This document shows positions 23,848 through 32,266 of a DNA stretch of 36,050 bases, piece by piece; position 1 is the first letter of the stretch; each line of letters begins with the position of its first letter. A model generated the notes under the pieces. It was given only the letters and a program-made list of their open reading frames with translations. It was not told the origin of the DNA and made no database searches. The DNA is from an uncultured Clostridium sp. (GTDB lineage: Bacteria > Bacillota > Clostridia > TANB77 > CAG-508): assembly GCA_948470025.1 (NCBI GenBank), contig CAOKNG010000010.1:1-36050 (forward strand). Direction: 5' to 3'. The position numbers were made by a program, and so were the translations under genes.

Positions 23848-25971
23848 CAAATGCAATACTCTTGATTTGATTTCTTTGGTTTTTCCTTCGTTCCAGAAGT
23901 TTTCTCCTAGGTATCCACAGGTTCTTCTAGTTACATTCATTTTGCTGTGGTCTTTGTTTCCACATTGTGGACATTCCCATTCTCCTTGCTCATTGATGAT
24001 GATTTCTCCATCAAATCCACATACATGGCAGTAATCAGATTTCGTGTTAAATTCTGCATATTGAATGTTGTCATAGATGAATTTTACAACTTCTTCTAAT
24101 GCTTTTAGGTTATTTTTCATGTTTGGTATTTCAATGTATGAAATCGAACCTCCTGATGAGATTTTTTGGAATTCGCTTTCAAAGGCAAGTTTTTGGAAAC
24201 CATCTATTTTTTCACGAACATCAATGTGGTAAGAGTTAGTATAGTATCCTTTGTCTGTAATGTCTTTAATTTCGCCAAAACGTTCTTTATCGATTCTTGC
24301 AAAACGATAGCATAAGCTTTCTGCTGGTGTTCCATATAGTGCAAATCCTATATTGGTTTCTGCCTTCCAAGCATCTGTTGTTTCTCTTAGATGTATCATT
24401 ACTTTTAAAGCAAAGTCATGTCCTTCTTTTGTCGTATGAGAAACACCTTTTACTAGTTTTGTTACTTCATAAATTCCGATATATCCTAGAGACATTGTTG
24501 AATATCCGCCTTTTAGTAATGAGTCAATTTTTTCTCCCGATTTTAACCTAGCAATCGCTCCATATTTCCAGTGAATAGGGCTTGTGTCTGATGTGGTTCC
24601 AAGTAATGCATAATGTCTGCACATTAGTGCTTCTTTACAAAGTTCTAGTCTTTCATCTAATAACTTCCAGAATTTTTCTTCGTCTCCACCTGCAATAATT
24701 CCTATTTGAGGTAAATTTAAGCTAACAACTCCTTGGTTAAATCTTCCTTCAAATTTGTAATTTCCGTTTTCATCTTTCCATGGAGATAAGAAACTTCTAC
24801 ATCCCATAGGGCTAAATACGTTTCCTTCATAGTTTTCACGCATTTTTTTAGCTGATATGTAATCTGGGTACATTCTTTTACTAGAGCATTTTACTGCTAG
24901 TCTTGTTAGGTAGTCATATTTTCCACCAGTTAGGTTGTTGTGTTCATATAGTACATACACAAGTTTTGGGAAAGCTGGTGTTACATATACCCCTTTTTCG
25001 TTTTTAATTCCTTTGTAACGTTGTCTTAAAATTTCTTCAATAATCATGGCATTTTCTTCTATATATGGGTCACCATCTTCTAAGTTTAGAAATAATGTTA
25101 CAAAAGGGGATTGTCCATTGGTGGTCATTAATGTGTTAATTTGATATTGTATGGTTTGTACCCCTGCTGCAAGTTCGGTTTTTAATCGCTGTTCTACCAT
25201 GTCATCGATCATTTCTTTGGATAGCTTATCTTTGTAGTTTTCTTCTAATTCCTTTTGGAATTTTTCTTTGCTTTTTCTTAAATATTTTCCTAAATGTTTT
25301 AGGTCAACACTTTGTCCACCATATTGATTACTTGCTACTGCTGCAATAATTTGAGTCGATACCGTACATGCTACTTGGAAGCTTTTTGGGCTTTCAATTA
25401 GTTTTCCATTCATTACCGTTCCATTGTCTAGCATGTCGCCAATGTTGATTAAGCAACAGTTGAAAATTGGTTGTAGAAAATAGTCTGCATCATGGAAATG
25501 TAAAACTCCTTCGTCATGTGCTTTGGATATTTTTTCTGGAAGTAGAATTCTCTTGGTTAAATCTTTTGATACTTCTCCTGCAATATAGTCTCTTTGTGTA
25601 GACGCCAAAACGGCATTTTTGTTTGAGTTTTCTTCTAATAATTCTTTGTTTTGATTTTTGATTAATCCTAAAATGGATTCATCTGTCGTGTTTTGTTTAC
25701 GTACCAATGCTCTTGTGTAACGATATACAATGTATTTTTTGGCAAGTTCGTATTTTTCATGTTCCATTAGTTGTTCTTCAATAATATCTTGAATGTCTTC
25801 TACTAACATTCTTTTTTTATCTAAATCTTGAATATATTGAATAATTTCATTAATTTCCTCTTTATTTGCTCTTTCTTTTGGTCGTACCTCTTTGTTTGCT
25901 TTTTCAATCGCAGTTACAATTTTATCTCTATTATAATCAACTGCTCTTCCATCTCTTTTTATTACCTTCAT
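23845..25971 (-). CDS. nrdD: Anaerobic (class III) ribonucleoside-triphosphate reductase
   Basis: A 708-residue oxygen-sensitive glycyl-radical enzyme that makes deoxyribonucleotides. The start is ATG 25971 (MKVIKRDGRAVDY) with GGAGGAAAAACA upstream. An N-terminal ATP-cone domain (about 1-90, with the RDGRAVDYNRDKIV start) gives allosteric control. The core includes LHFHDADYF and FSPMGCRSFLSPW. Near the end lie a zinc site (CHVCGFDG and CPQCG) and the radical loop RRTCGYLG, with the glycine near residue 686. It implies an anaerobic life style. Its promoter has a 16-base palindrome where an activator would sit, next to a divergent Crp/Fnr gene. There is no in-frame CGG. Confidence 0.96.
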   Translation of the reverse strand: MKVIKRDGRAVDYNRDKIVTAIEKANKEVRPKERANKEEINEIIQYIQDLDKKRMLVEDIQDIIEEQLMEHEKYELAKKYIVYRYTRALVRKQNTTDESILGLIKNQNKELLEENSNKNAVLASTQRDYIAGEVSKDLTKRILLPEKISKAHDEGVLHFHDADYFLQPIFNCCLINIGDMLDNGTVMNGKLIESPKSFQVACTVSTQIIAAVASNQYGGQSVDLKHLGKYLRKSKEKFQKELEENYKDKLSKEMIDDMVEQRLKTELAAGVQTIQYQINTLMTTNGQSPFVTLFLNLEDGDPYIEENAMIIEEILRQRYKGIKNEKGVYVTPAFPKLVYVLYEHNNLTGGKYDYLTRLAVKCSSKRMYPDYISAKKMRENYEGNVFSPMGCRSFLSPWKDENGNYKFEGRFNQGVVSLNLPQIGIIAGGDEEKFWKLLDERLELCKEALMCRHYALLGTTSDTSPIHWKYGAIARLKSGEKIDSLLKGGYSTMSLGYIGIYEVTKLVKGVSHTTKEGHDFALKVMIHLRETTDAWKAETNIGFALYGTPAESLCYRFARIDKERFGEIKDITDKGYYTNSYHIDVREKIDGFQKLAFESEFQKISSGGSISYIEIPNMKNNLKALEEVVKFIYDNIQYAEFNTKSDYCHVCGFDGEIIINEQGEWECPQCGNKDHSKMNVTRRTCGYLGENFWNEGKTKEIKSRVLHL

Positions 25972-26001
25972 TGTTTTTCCTCCCCCTCGAATCATGCTCC
26001 T

Positions 26002-26043
26002 ATTATATCGCAAGTTTTATTTTTTTCTGTTGCAATTGCAACA
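26002..26043 (-). promoter_or_regulatory. nrdD promoter with a 16-base operator-like palindrome
   Basis: On the minus strand the -10 is TATAAT (26007-26002) and no good -35 exists at 17 bases. Instead the perfect palindrome TGTTGCAATTGCAACA (26028-26043) is centred about 41 bases before the predicted start of transcription. That is the class II activator position of Crp/Fnr proteins. Confidence 0.55.
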
Positions 26044-26141
26044 AATTATGAGAATGGAGGGTTTGTCTTTTTCATTTCCGCCTTGGTGTAGGAATATTTC
26101 TTTTATTTCATTTATATTACAAATATGTGACATTCCACTTT

Positions 26142-26158
26142 TGTCGAATTTTGCCGAA
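26142..26158 (+). promoter_or_regulatory. Tandem Spo0A-type boxes between nrdD and the Crp/Fnr gene
   Basis: TGTCGAA (26142-26148) and TGCCGAA (26152-26158), one base off consensus, spaced by exactly 10 bases, like the pair upstream of the Spo0A-like gene. Confidence 0.5.
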
Positions 26159-26180
26159 AACAATGTATATTACCTTCTTG

Positions 26181-26209
26181 TTGCATTTTTCGTGTGTTTT
26201 ATGTATAAT
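26181..26209 (+). promoter_or_regulatory. Promoter of the Crp/Fnr family gene
   Basis: TTGCAT (26181-26186), a 17-base spacer and TATAAT (26204-26209). The -35 overlaps TTGTTGCA, a half-site of the nrdD palindrome, so self-regulation is possible. Confidence 0.7.
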
Positions 26210-26239
26210 TAAAGAAGTTCGAAAAAGAGGTTGATAGAT

Positions 26240-26873
26240 GTGGATACGAATTTAGATTTATCCGAATTTATAAAAGATTTAGATTGTCATTGTGCAAGAG
26301 CACAAAAAAAGTCCTTTAAAAAGGGAGAGTTGATTACTTCTTATATTGCCAAACGTAATCAGCTTTGTTTCATGATGTCTCGGAGAAGCTGATTTAATTC
26401 GTTATGATTTTAATGGAAACCGTACCATTGTTGAGCATTTTTCGAATAATGATATTTTTGGTGAGATTTTTTATGTGGTAAATACGAATAATGAATTATT
26501 TGTAGAAGCAAAAAAAGCATGTACCGTCTTGTTTTTCATTTACGATGACTTGCAAACGAAATGCAATCCAAATTGTACGTTTCATACGATTTTATCGAAT
26601 CATCTTTCTGCTCTATTTTTAAATAAGGTCATTGAATTAAATACCAGAATTGAATTATTAAGCAAACGAACCATTCGTGAAAAACTACTTGGTTATTTTA
26701 ATGTTGTTTCTTCTAAAAATATGGGAAGAACTTTTCAAATTCCCTTCTCCTTAACAGACCTTGCCGATTATTTAAGCATTGACAGAAGTGCCATGATGAG
26801 GGAGTTGAAATTATTAAAAGAAGATGGATTTATTGAAAAAAGTGGCAATCGCATTCGATTGTTGTATAAGTAG
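26240..26873 (+). CDS. Crp/Fnr family transcription regulator, with an in-frame CGG requiring a +1 shift
   Basis: A two-domain regulator with an N-terminal cNMP-binding-type beta barrel and a C-terminal winged helix. The start is GTG 26240, ten bases after AAAGAGG. The zero frame ends at codon 50 (ISYIAKRN... then a stop). Skipping the C of CGG 26381-26383 reads FMMSGEADLIRYDFNGNRTI and joins the frame that runs to 26873, giving 210 residues. The regained glycine is the conserved one in the barrel's SGxxxL motif. The second half holds the dimer helix and FSLTDLADYLSIDRSAMMRELKLL, the DNA-reading helix-turn-helix. Cysteines near the N-terminus (DCHCA) and CNPNC do not form the standard Fnr cluster, so the signal is unclear. 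Divergent to nrdD, it probably controls nrdDG. Confidence 0.85.
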
Positions 26874-26885
26874 AAAGCCTCTTAT

Positions 26886-26914
26886 TTGCAATTTTATGTA
26901 AAATGTTGTACAAT
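26886..26914 (+). promoter_or_regulatory. Promoter of the DUF4097 gene
   Basis: TTGCAA (26886-26891), a 17-base spacer and TACAAT (26909-26914). The transcript would carry a leader of about 95 bases with two hairpins (TATAGGAA/TTCCTATA, and AGTAATTATTATTACT). Confidence 0.7.
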
Positions 26915-27016
26915 ATAAAGTGATATAGGAAATTACCTTTTTTTTAAATTCCTATACTAGTAATTATTATTACTGTAGCATTTCATCATAATCAAACAAC
27001 AATAGGAGGAAAAATC

Positions 27017-27730
27017 ATGTTTAATTTCAATGGTAACGTTTTTTCAGGGAACAGTGTAATAATGGTAAATGGGCAAGTTATAAATGGAAGCGGATTTGGT
27101 GTCGGCACCCCCAAAAAATTTGATGAACGGAAATTTGCAGATGGAAACAATATTGAAAAGATAATAATTGATACTACATTTGTCAATACCACTGTTTCGA
27201 TTTCTAATTCATCAAAGATTGAAGCACACTTTTACGGGCAGGCGAATATTGATGGAAATGTTGATTTCGATGTTCGTACAGCAAATCATGAACTTAGAAT
27301 CATCTTAAAGTTCTCAGGCAGTTGTTGCAATGGCGACTTAAAGCTCGATATTACTGTACCTCGGAAAACATTTAACACCATTACCGCAAAAAGTTTGTCA
27401 GCAGATATTACTATAAGAGAAGGCGTTTCAGCAGATTTTCTTAAAGTAAGAACCCAATCTGGCGATTTGGAAACCAGTGCAACATTTACCAATCTTTCTG
27501 TTTCAACAACAAGTGGAGATGTTGACCTTTATATCGATGCAACCAAAAACATTTCTGTCGAAATTTCTACAACGAGCGGAGATGTAGATGCAGAATTTAA
27601 CAATATCGGTCACATCAATCTTTCCACAAGCGTACTTAGTGGCAGTGTAAAAAATCGCCATAGAGGTGGAACTGGTTATACGGCTGATGTAGACATTTCT
27701 GCCACAAGCGGAGATATAAAAATTCGCTAA
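27017..27730 (+). CDS. DUF4097 family beta-strand repeat protein, likely foreign
   Basis: A 237-residue protein with no signal peptide or membrane helix. The C-terminal two thirds is a right-handed beta-type repeat in which TTSGDVDLYIDATKNI and TTSGDVDAEFNNIGHI alternate, ending ISATSGDIKIR. This is the DUF4097 pattern, seen in cell-surface or adhesin-like proteins and in anti-sigma-linked proteins of Firmicutes. The function is unknown. AGGAGGAAAAATC precedes the ATG. Two in-frame CGG codons (27128 and 27362) must be arginine here (FDERKFAD and VPRKTFNT) to keep the frame, unlike the rule seen in the native genes; under a +1 skip the first would give a stop within about a dozen codons. Codon choice is also less A+T-rich. 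I read it as a recent import. Confidence 0.8.
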   Translation: MFNFNGNVFSGNSVIMVNGQVINGSGFGVGTPKKFDERKFADGNNIEKIIIDTTFVNTTVSISNSSKIEAHFYGQANIDGNVDFDVRTANHELRIILKFSGSCCNGDLKLDITVPRKTFNTITAKSLSADITIREGVSADFLKVRTQSGDLETSATFTNLSVSTTSGDVDLYIDATKNISVEISTTSGDVDAEFNNIGHINLSTSVLSGSVKNRHRGGTGYTADVDISATSGDIKIR

Positions 27731-27759
27731 TTCCAAGATATTAAATTTACGTGATTTTG

Positions 27760-27797
27760 CAGTCTGTGCTATTTTCGAATAGCACAGATTGTTTTTG
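27760..27797 (+). terminator. Terminator of the DUF4097 gene (TTCG tetraloop)
   Basis: TCTGTGCTATT - TTCG - AATAGCACAGA, an 11-pair perfect stem followed by TTGTTTTTG. Confidence 0.9.
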
Positions 27798-27826
27798 ATT
27801 GCTAAGCAAGAAAGGACACACCTTCT

Positions 27827-27876
27827 AAATCAATCCCCCTCAAAATTACGAAAGTAATTTTGAGGGGGATTGATTT
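27827..27876. terminator. Long hairpin after ftsH (23 pairs, GAAA loop)
   Basis: A perfect 23-pair stem (27827-27849 with 27854-27876) closed by a GAAA tetraloop, containing a C5/G5 block. It lies between the convergent DUF4097 and ftsH genes. The T-run is better on the plus strand. Its length exceeds an ordinary terminator, so it may be a dispersed palindrome used as one. Confidence 0.7.
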
Positions 27877-27883
27877 TCTTCTC

Positions 27884-29680
27884 TTACGCAAATATCTCGT
27901 CAAATTCTTCTCCATCGATTTTTTCTTTTTCTAGTAGGATTCCTGCTACTGTGTGAAGTTTATCGATGTTTGCTTTTAGGATTTCTTCTGCTTTGTTGTA
28001 AGCAATATCTACAATTTTCTTGGTTTCTTCATCAATGATGGCTGCGGTTTCTTCTGAGTATTCTTTGCTTTGGGCAAAGTCTCTTCCTAAGAATACTTCT
28101 TCTTGGGTAGAACCTAGCGTTAAGGTTCCAACACGTTCACTCATACCATATCTTGTTACCATATTTCTTGCAATTTTGGTTGCACGTTCAATATCATTAC
28201 TTGCTCCTGTGGAGATGTCATCTAGGATTAGTTTTTCTGCTACTCTACCACCAAGTAAGGATACAATGTTTTCTTCCATTTCTGATTTTGACATGAAGTT
28301 TTTGTCTTCGGTTGGACGATACATGGTGTATCCTCCTGCCATTCCTCTTGGTACAATGGAAATTTGATGTACCGGGTCTTGGGTTGGTAAGAAACGGCTA
28401 ACTACGGCATGACCTGCTTCGTGGTAAGCAACTAGTTTGTTTTCTTTTTCGCTTCTTACTCTTGTTTTCTTTTCTGGTCCCATGGTTACTTTTACCATGG
28501 CATCTTCAATTTCTTTCATTCCTATTTCTTTTATGTCTCTTCTTGCTGCAAGTAAGGCTGCTTCATTTAATACATTTTCTAAGTCTGCTCCTGCAAAGCC
28601 TGAAGTGTTTTTGGCAATGGTCTTTAGGTCTACATCTTCTGCTAATTTTTTCTTTTTGGCATGTACTTCTAAAATTTGTTCTCTCGCTTTTACATCTGGT
28701 GCCGATACAACAATTTGACGGTCAAATCTTCCTGGTCTTAGTAATGCTTTATCTAATACATCTGGACGATTGGTTGCAGCTAGCACAATAACCCCTTCGT
28801 TGGTTCCAAATCCATCCATTTCTACTAATAATTGGTTTAGGGTTTGTTCTCTTTCATCATGTCCTCCACCTAGTCCTGCTCCCCTTTGACGCCCTACTGC
28901 ATCAATTTCATCAATAAAGATGATACATGGTGCTTTTTTCTTTGCTTCTTCAAATAGGTCTCTTACACGAGATGCACCTACACCAACAAACATTTCTACG
29001 AAGTCGGAACCACTGATAATAAAGAATGGTACTCCTGCTTCTCCTGCTACTGCTTTTGCAAGTAAGGTTTTTCCTGTTCCTGGTTGACCAACTAATAATA
29101 CTCCTTTTGGAATTCTTGCTCCCATATCGGTGAATTTTTTTGGACTTTTTAAGAATTCTACAATTTCTTGTAATTCTTCTTTTTCTTCATCAACTCCGGC
29201 TACATCTTCAAATGTAATGCGGTTTTGCTCACTTTGTCCCATTAGTCTTGCTTTGCTTTTTCCAAAGGACATGGTTTTGTTTCCACCTTGGTTTGGGTTC
29301 ATCACAAATAGCCAGAAGATTAAGAAGATGATTAGTAATCCAAATGGGGTAAGTAGGCTAAGTATGGTAATAAAGATGGATTGACTTTGCTCGGTTAATT
29401 TAACATTTCCTTCTTTTAGAGTTGCTTCTGCATAAGTCATGAAACTATCGATGCTTGGTATGTTTACTTCTTTTTTATTGGCATCTCCTTTCACCGTCAC
29501 ATATGCTTTTTTGTTATCGGCCGATAATTCAATTTCCGAAATTTCGGCACTTTCCATTTTAGAAATTAATTCTGAATACGTCATTTTGGTATCTTGGTTA
29601 TCTAAAATAGATGTTAATAGTACAATAAAAATGACTCCTATAATTAGCCACATGGCTAATGTTTTTAATCCGTTTTTCAA
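27884..29680 (-). CDS. ftsH: ATP-dependent zinc metalloprotease FtsH
   Basis: A 598-residue membrane AAA+ protease. Two N-terminal membrane helices (8-25 and about 105-127) flank an extracytoplasmic domain. The AAA module has Walker A GQPGTGKT (198-205), Walker B IIFIDEID (253-260), the pore loop MFVG and the second region of homology [20 protein letters not shown]. The protease part has the zinc motif HEAGH (420-424). It degrades damaged membrane proteins and regulators. The start is TTG 29680, because GGGAGGAATTAAC lies in place and no ATG does. It has its own promoter though it follows tilS, a common Firmicute neighbourhood. No in-frame CGG. Confidence 0.96.
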   Translation of the reverse strand: MKNGLKTLAMWLIIGVIFIVLLTSILDNQDTKMTYSELISKMESAEISEIELSADNKKAYVTVKGDANKKEVNIPSIDSFMTYAEATLKEGNVKLTEQSQSIFITILSLLTPFGLLIIFLIFWLFVMNPNQGGNKTMSFGKSKARLMGQSEQNRITFEDVAGVDEEKEELQEIVEFLKSPKKFTDMGARIPKGVLLVGQPGTGKTLLAKAVAGEAGVPFFIISGSDFVEMFVGVGASRVRDLFEEAKKKAPCIIFIDEIDAVGRQRGAGLGGGHDEREQTLNQLLVEMDGFGTNEGVIVLAATNRPDVLDKALLRPGRFDRQIVVSAPDVKAREQILEVHAKKKKLAEDVDLKTIAKNTSGFAGADLENVLNEAALLAARRDIKEIGMKEIEDAMVKVTMGPEKKTRVRSEKENKLVAYHEAGHAVVSRFLPTQDPVHQISIVPRGMAGGYTMYRPTEDKNFMSKSEMEENIVSLLGGRVAEKLILDDISTGASNDIERATKIARNMVTRYGMSERVGTLTLGSTQEEVFLGRDFAQSKEYSEETAAIIDEETKKIVDIAYNKAEEILKANIDKLHTVAGILLEKEKIDGEEFDEIFA

Positions 29681-29757
29681 GTTAATTCCTCCCTTTAAGT
29701 ATAAGTATGTATCTTTGTTTTCATACTTTTCATTTATTATCTTTCATATTTGTTTGC

Positions 29758-29786
29758 ACTATACCATATTTTATTTTTAATTGCAA
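29758..29786 (-). promoter_or_regulatory. Promoter of ftsH
   Basis: On the minus strand, TTGCAA (29786-29781), a 17-base spacer and TATAGT (29763-29758). Confidence 0.7.
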
Positions 29787-29845
29787 GCATTTAAATGTGT
29801 CTTTTTTGTGTCGAATGTAGTCATATCAAGGTTTTGCTTACGGAA

Positions 29846-30832
29846 CTATTGGTTCTTTATAAAAAATATTTTTTGATTTTTTACTAAGATTTTCACTTTT
29901 TTGTTAGGTATTAGGAACTTGTTTCCAATATTTCTCCTACATAGCAGGATAATGTCTTCAATATGCTTTTTTTCAATTCCTGCACTAGAACCAAATAGTT
30001 GTCTTACGGAATAAAGCACCATACGGTTCTTGATGACCTCATTTAGAACATTAAATTTTTTTAAGTCGAGTATGATTTCCTGATTTGACTGTTCTAATAC
30101 GATTTCTTTATATGCTTTTTCTACTTCTCCTTCAATATATTCATCTTCTTTTCGAATAATACTTGCCATTCTTGCAATTGCTTCTATGATATTTGGATTA
30201 TATTCTTCTTTTAAGTATGGGATTAACTGGTTTCGTACCTTATTTCTCGTATAACGATTATCGAAATTGCTTTGGTCAATTTTCGGTTCTAGTTTTTGTT
30301 CGTTACAATACTGCTCGATTTCCCCTCTTTCACATTCAATCAGTGGTCGAATATATCGTTTTTCTCTCATTGGTAAGGTTCCTTTTAAACCAGAAAGCCC
30401 TGCCCCCCTAAGGATGTTCATAATGGCGGTTTCTACTAAATCGTTTTTTGTATGAGCAGTAGCAATTTTGTTTGCCTGCTCGCTTTTTGCAATTTTTTCA
30501 AAAAAGGCATATCTTACTTTTCTTCCCATTTCCTCTATTCCTATTCTTTCCTGTTTTGCCTTTTCTAATACCTTTTCTTTTTTCACATAACAAGAAATGC
30601 GATTTTCCTCACACATGTTTTTTACATATTCCTCTTCAAAATCCGCTTCTTTTCGAATGCCATGATTCATATGGCATACCACAAAAGTAAACTTTATTTC
30701 TTTTTGCAATTCTAAGAAAAGATGAAATAAACAAGTAGAGTCAGGTCCCCCTGACACTCCAAGCACAATATGATCATTTTCTTCTACCAAATGATATTTC
30801 TTAATTGTCTGCATTACTTTTTCTTTTAACAT
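29846..30832 (-). CDS. tilS: tRNA(Ile)-lysidine synthase
   Basis: A 328-residue N-type ATP pyrophosphatase that attaches lysine to C34 of the AUA-reading tRNA-Ile, essential for correct AUA decoding. The PP-loop VSGGPDSTCL is at 26-35, followed by VCHMNHGIRKEADFEEEYV, ATAHTKNDLVETAIMNILRGAGLSGLKG and RPLIECERGEIEQYC, with NRYTRNKVRNQLIPYL at the end of the catalytic domain. The C-terminal domain is shorter than in B. subtilis TilS (about 470 residues), as in compact clostridial versions. The gene follows dnaB by a few bases with AAGGAAAAGCG as ribosome site. Confidence 0.93.
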   Translation of the reverse strand: MLKEKVMQTIKKYHLVEENDHIVLGVSGGPDSTCLFHLFLELQKEIKFTFVVCHMNHGIRKEADFEEEYVKNMCEENRISCYVKKEKVLEKAKQERIGIEEMGRKVRYAFFEKIAKSEQANKIATAHTKNDLVETAIMNILRGAGLSGLKGTLPMREKRYIRPLIECERGEIEQYCNEQKLEPKIDQSNFDNRYTRNKVRNQLIPYLKEEYNPNIIEAIARMASIIRKEDEYIEGEVEKAYKEIVLEQSNQEIILDLKKFNVLNEVIKNRMVLYSVRQLFGSSAGIEKKHIEDIILLCRRNIGNKFLIPNKKVKILVKNQKIFFIKNQ

Positions 30833-30843
30833 ATCGCTTTTCC

Positions 30844-32176
30844 TTAATCTCGATATTTTTCAATATTGGTGAATTTGGTGTAATTGCCAAGCCATAATAG
30901 TTCTACAGTTCCAGTGGAGCCTGAACGATGTTTTGCAATAATCACTTCTGCTACGTTTTTCTTTTCGCTATCTTCATTGTAATAGTCGTCACGATACAAG
31001 AACATAACAATATCGGCATCTTGTTCAATGGCTCCTGATTCACGAAGGTCAGATAACATTGGTCTATGGTCTGGACGTTGTTCTGGTGCTCTTGATAATT
31101 GGGATAAGGCTATTACTGGTACATTGATTTCTTTGGCAAGTATTTTTAACGAACGACTGATTTCGGAAATTTCTTGTTCACGACTTCCTCCTCTTTTGCT
31201 ACTTCCTTGTACTAATTGCAAGTAGTCGATGACAACTAATCCGATATTTTTTTCTAGTTTTAGTTTTCGGCATTTGGCACGTATTTCCATAACCGAAATT
31301 CCTGGTGTATCATCAATATAGATACCAGATTCGGAAAGTGGTCCTAATGCTCCTGCTAGTTTCATCCAATCTTCATCATCGATTTTTCCTGTTCTTACTT
31401 TGTTACTATCTACCATGGCTTCGCTACATAGAATTCTGTTTACCATTTGTTCTTTGGACATTTCCAAACTAAAAATAGCTACTGGTGCTCCTGCTCTAAC
31501 GGCCGCATTGGCTGCAATATTTAGTGCAAACGCGGATTTTCCCATTGCTGGTCTTGCGGCAATTAAAATCAAGTCCGATTCATGAAGTCCTGCTGTTTTA
31601 TAGTCTAAATCTGCAAATCCAGTTGGAATACCGGTTATATGTTCTTTCTGATTATATAATTTTTCAAGCCCTGCAAAGGTGTCTACTAAAATATCTTTTA
31701 TGGAAGCATAGCCCTTTTGGTTCTTTTTTTGCATGACATCAAAAATTTTCTTTTCTGCTTGGTCCATAATGTTTTCTACTTCTTCGGTTGGGTCATAGCC
31801 TAGTGCAATAATTTGGTTTGCTGTTTGTATTAGGCTTCTAAGCATTGATTTTTCTTCTACAATTTTAATGTATTTGTCAATATTGGCGGTAGTTGGTGCC
31901 ATGTCTGGAAGGCTTGCTAAGTATTCTAATCCACCAATCATATCAAATTTACCAATTGATGTAAGTTCTGCTTTTAGCGTAATAATATCAACTGGTTCTG
32001 CTCGGTTATATAGGTTTAAAATGGCTCCATAAATTGCTTTGTTATCTTCACGGTAAAAATCTTCTTCTTTTAGTACTTCAATAACGGATGTAACTGCTTC
32101 TTTATCGGTTAACATGCTTCCGAAGAACTGCTTGTTCTGCTTCTATATCGCTTGGTGGTACTTTTCCTAATTCCAT
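30844..32176 (-). CDS. dnaB: Replicative DNA helicase DnaB, with an in-frame CGG requiring a +1 shift
   Basis: The hexameric helicase at the replication fork, essential in bacteria. The start is ATG 32176 with AAGGAG upstream (MELGKVPPSDIEAEQAVL). The zero frame stops after codon 24. Skipping the C of CGG 32122-32120 reads AVLGSMLTDKEAVTSVIEVL and joins the 423-residue frame (30844-32115), giving 443 residues, the normal length. The regained glycine is the near-invariant one of the N-terminal motif EAEQAVLG. The N-terminal domain, a linker and the RecA-like domain follow, with Walker A ARPAMGKSAFAL, Walker B VVIDYLQLV, and the C-terminal DLRESGAIEQDADIVMFLYRDDYY and KHRSGSTG motifs. Without the skip the organism would lack the first 20 residues of its helicase, and the remaining frame has no ribosome site of its own. 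Confidence 0.93.
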
Positions 32177-32236
32177 GGCTTTTGCTCCTTTTTGGTATTT
32201 CGTATAGTAACGACAAGTATTGTCGTCTATTCCTAT

Positions 32237-32266
32237 TTGGCGGACGAGCAATGCTCGCCCCTACAT
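32237..32266. repeat. Intergenic palindrome, CCCCTAC family, copy 6 (supplies a stop codon)
   Basis: GGACGAGCAATGCTCGCC followed by CCTACATGG. On the minus strand the TAG of TGTAGGGGC is the stop codon of rplI. Confidence 0.7.

Noticed and set aside
27286..27736. Minus-strand frames opposite the DUF4097 gene
   Set aside because: They are antisense to a repeat protein and have no start signals.
29809..29815. Single 0A box (TGTCGAA) upstream of ftsH
   Set aside because: An isolated 7-mer is expected by chance in a window of this size and has no phased partner.
1799..32122. Simple sequencing error as the cause of all ten CGG breaks
   Set aside because: Not excluded, but errors would not favour one codon phase. 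All ten extra bases are a C exactly before a glycine codon, and other CGG strings inside genes lie out of frame without breaks.
1799..32122. Reassignment of CGG to another amino acid
   Set aside because: Any single-codon reassignment keeps the zero frame, which leads to early stops at most of the sites.
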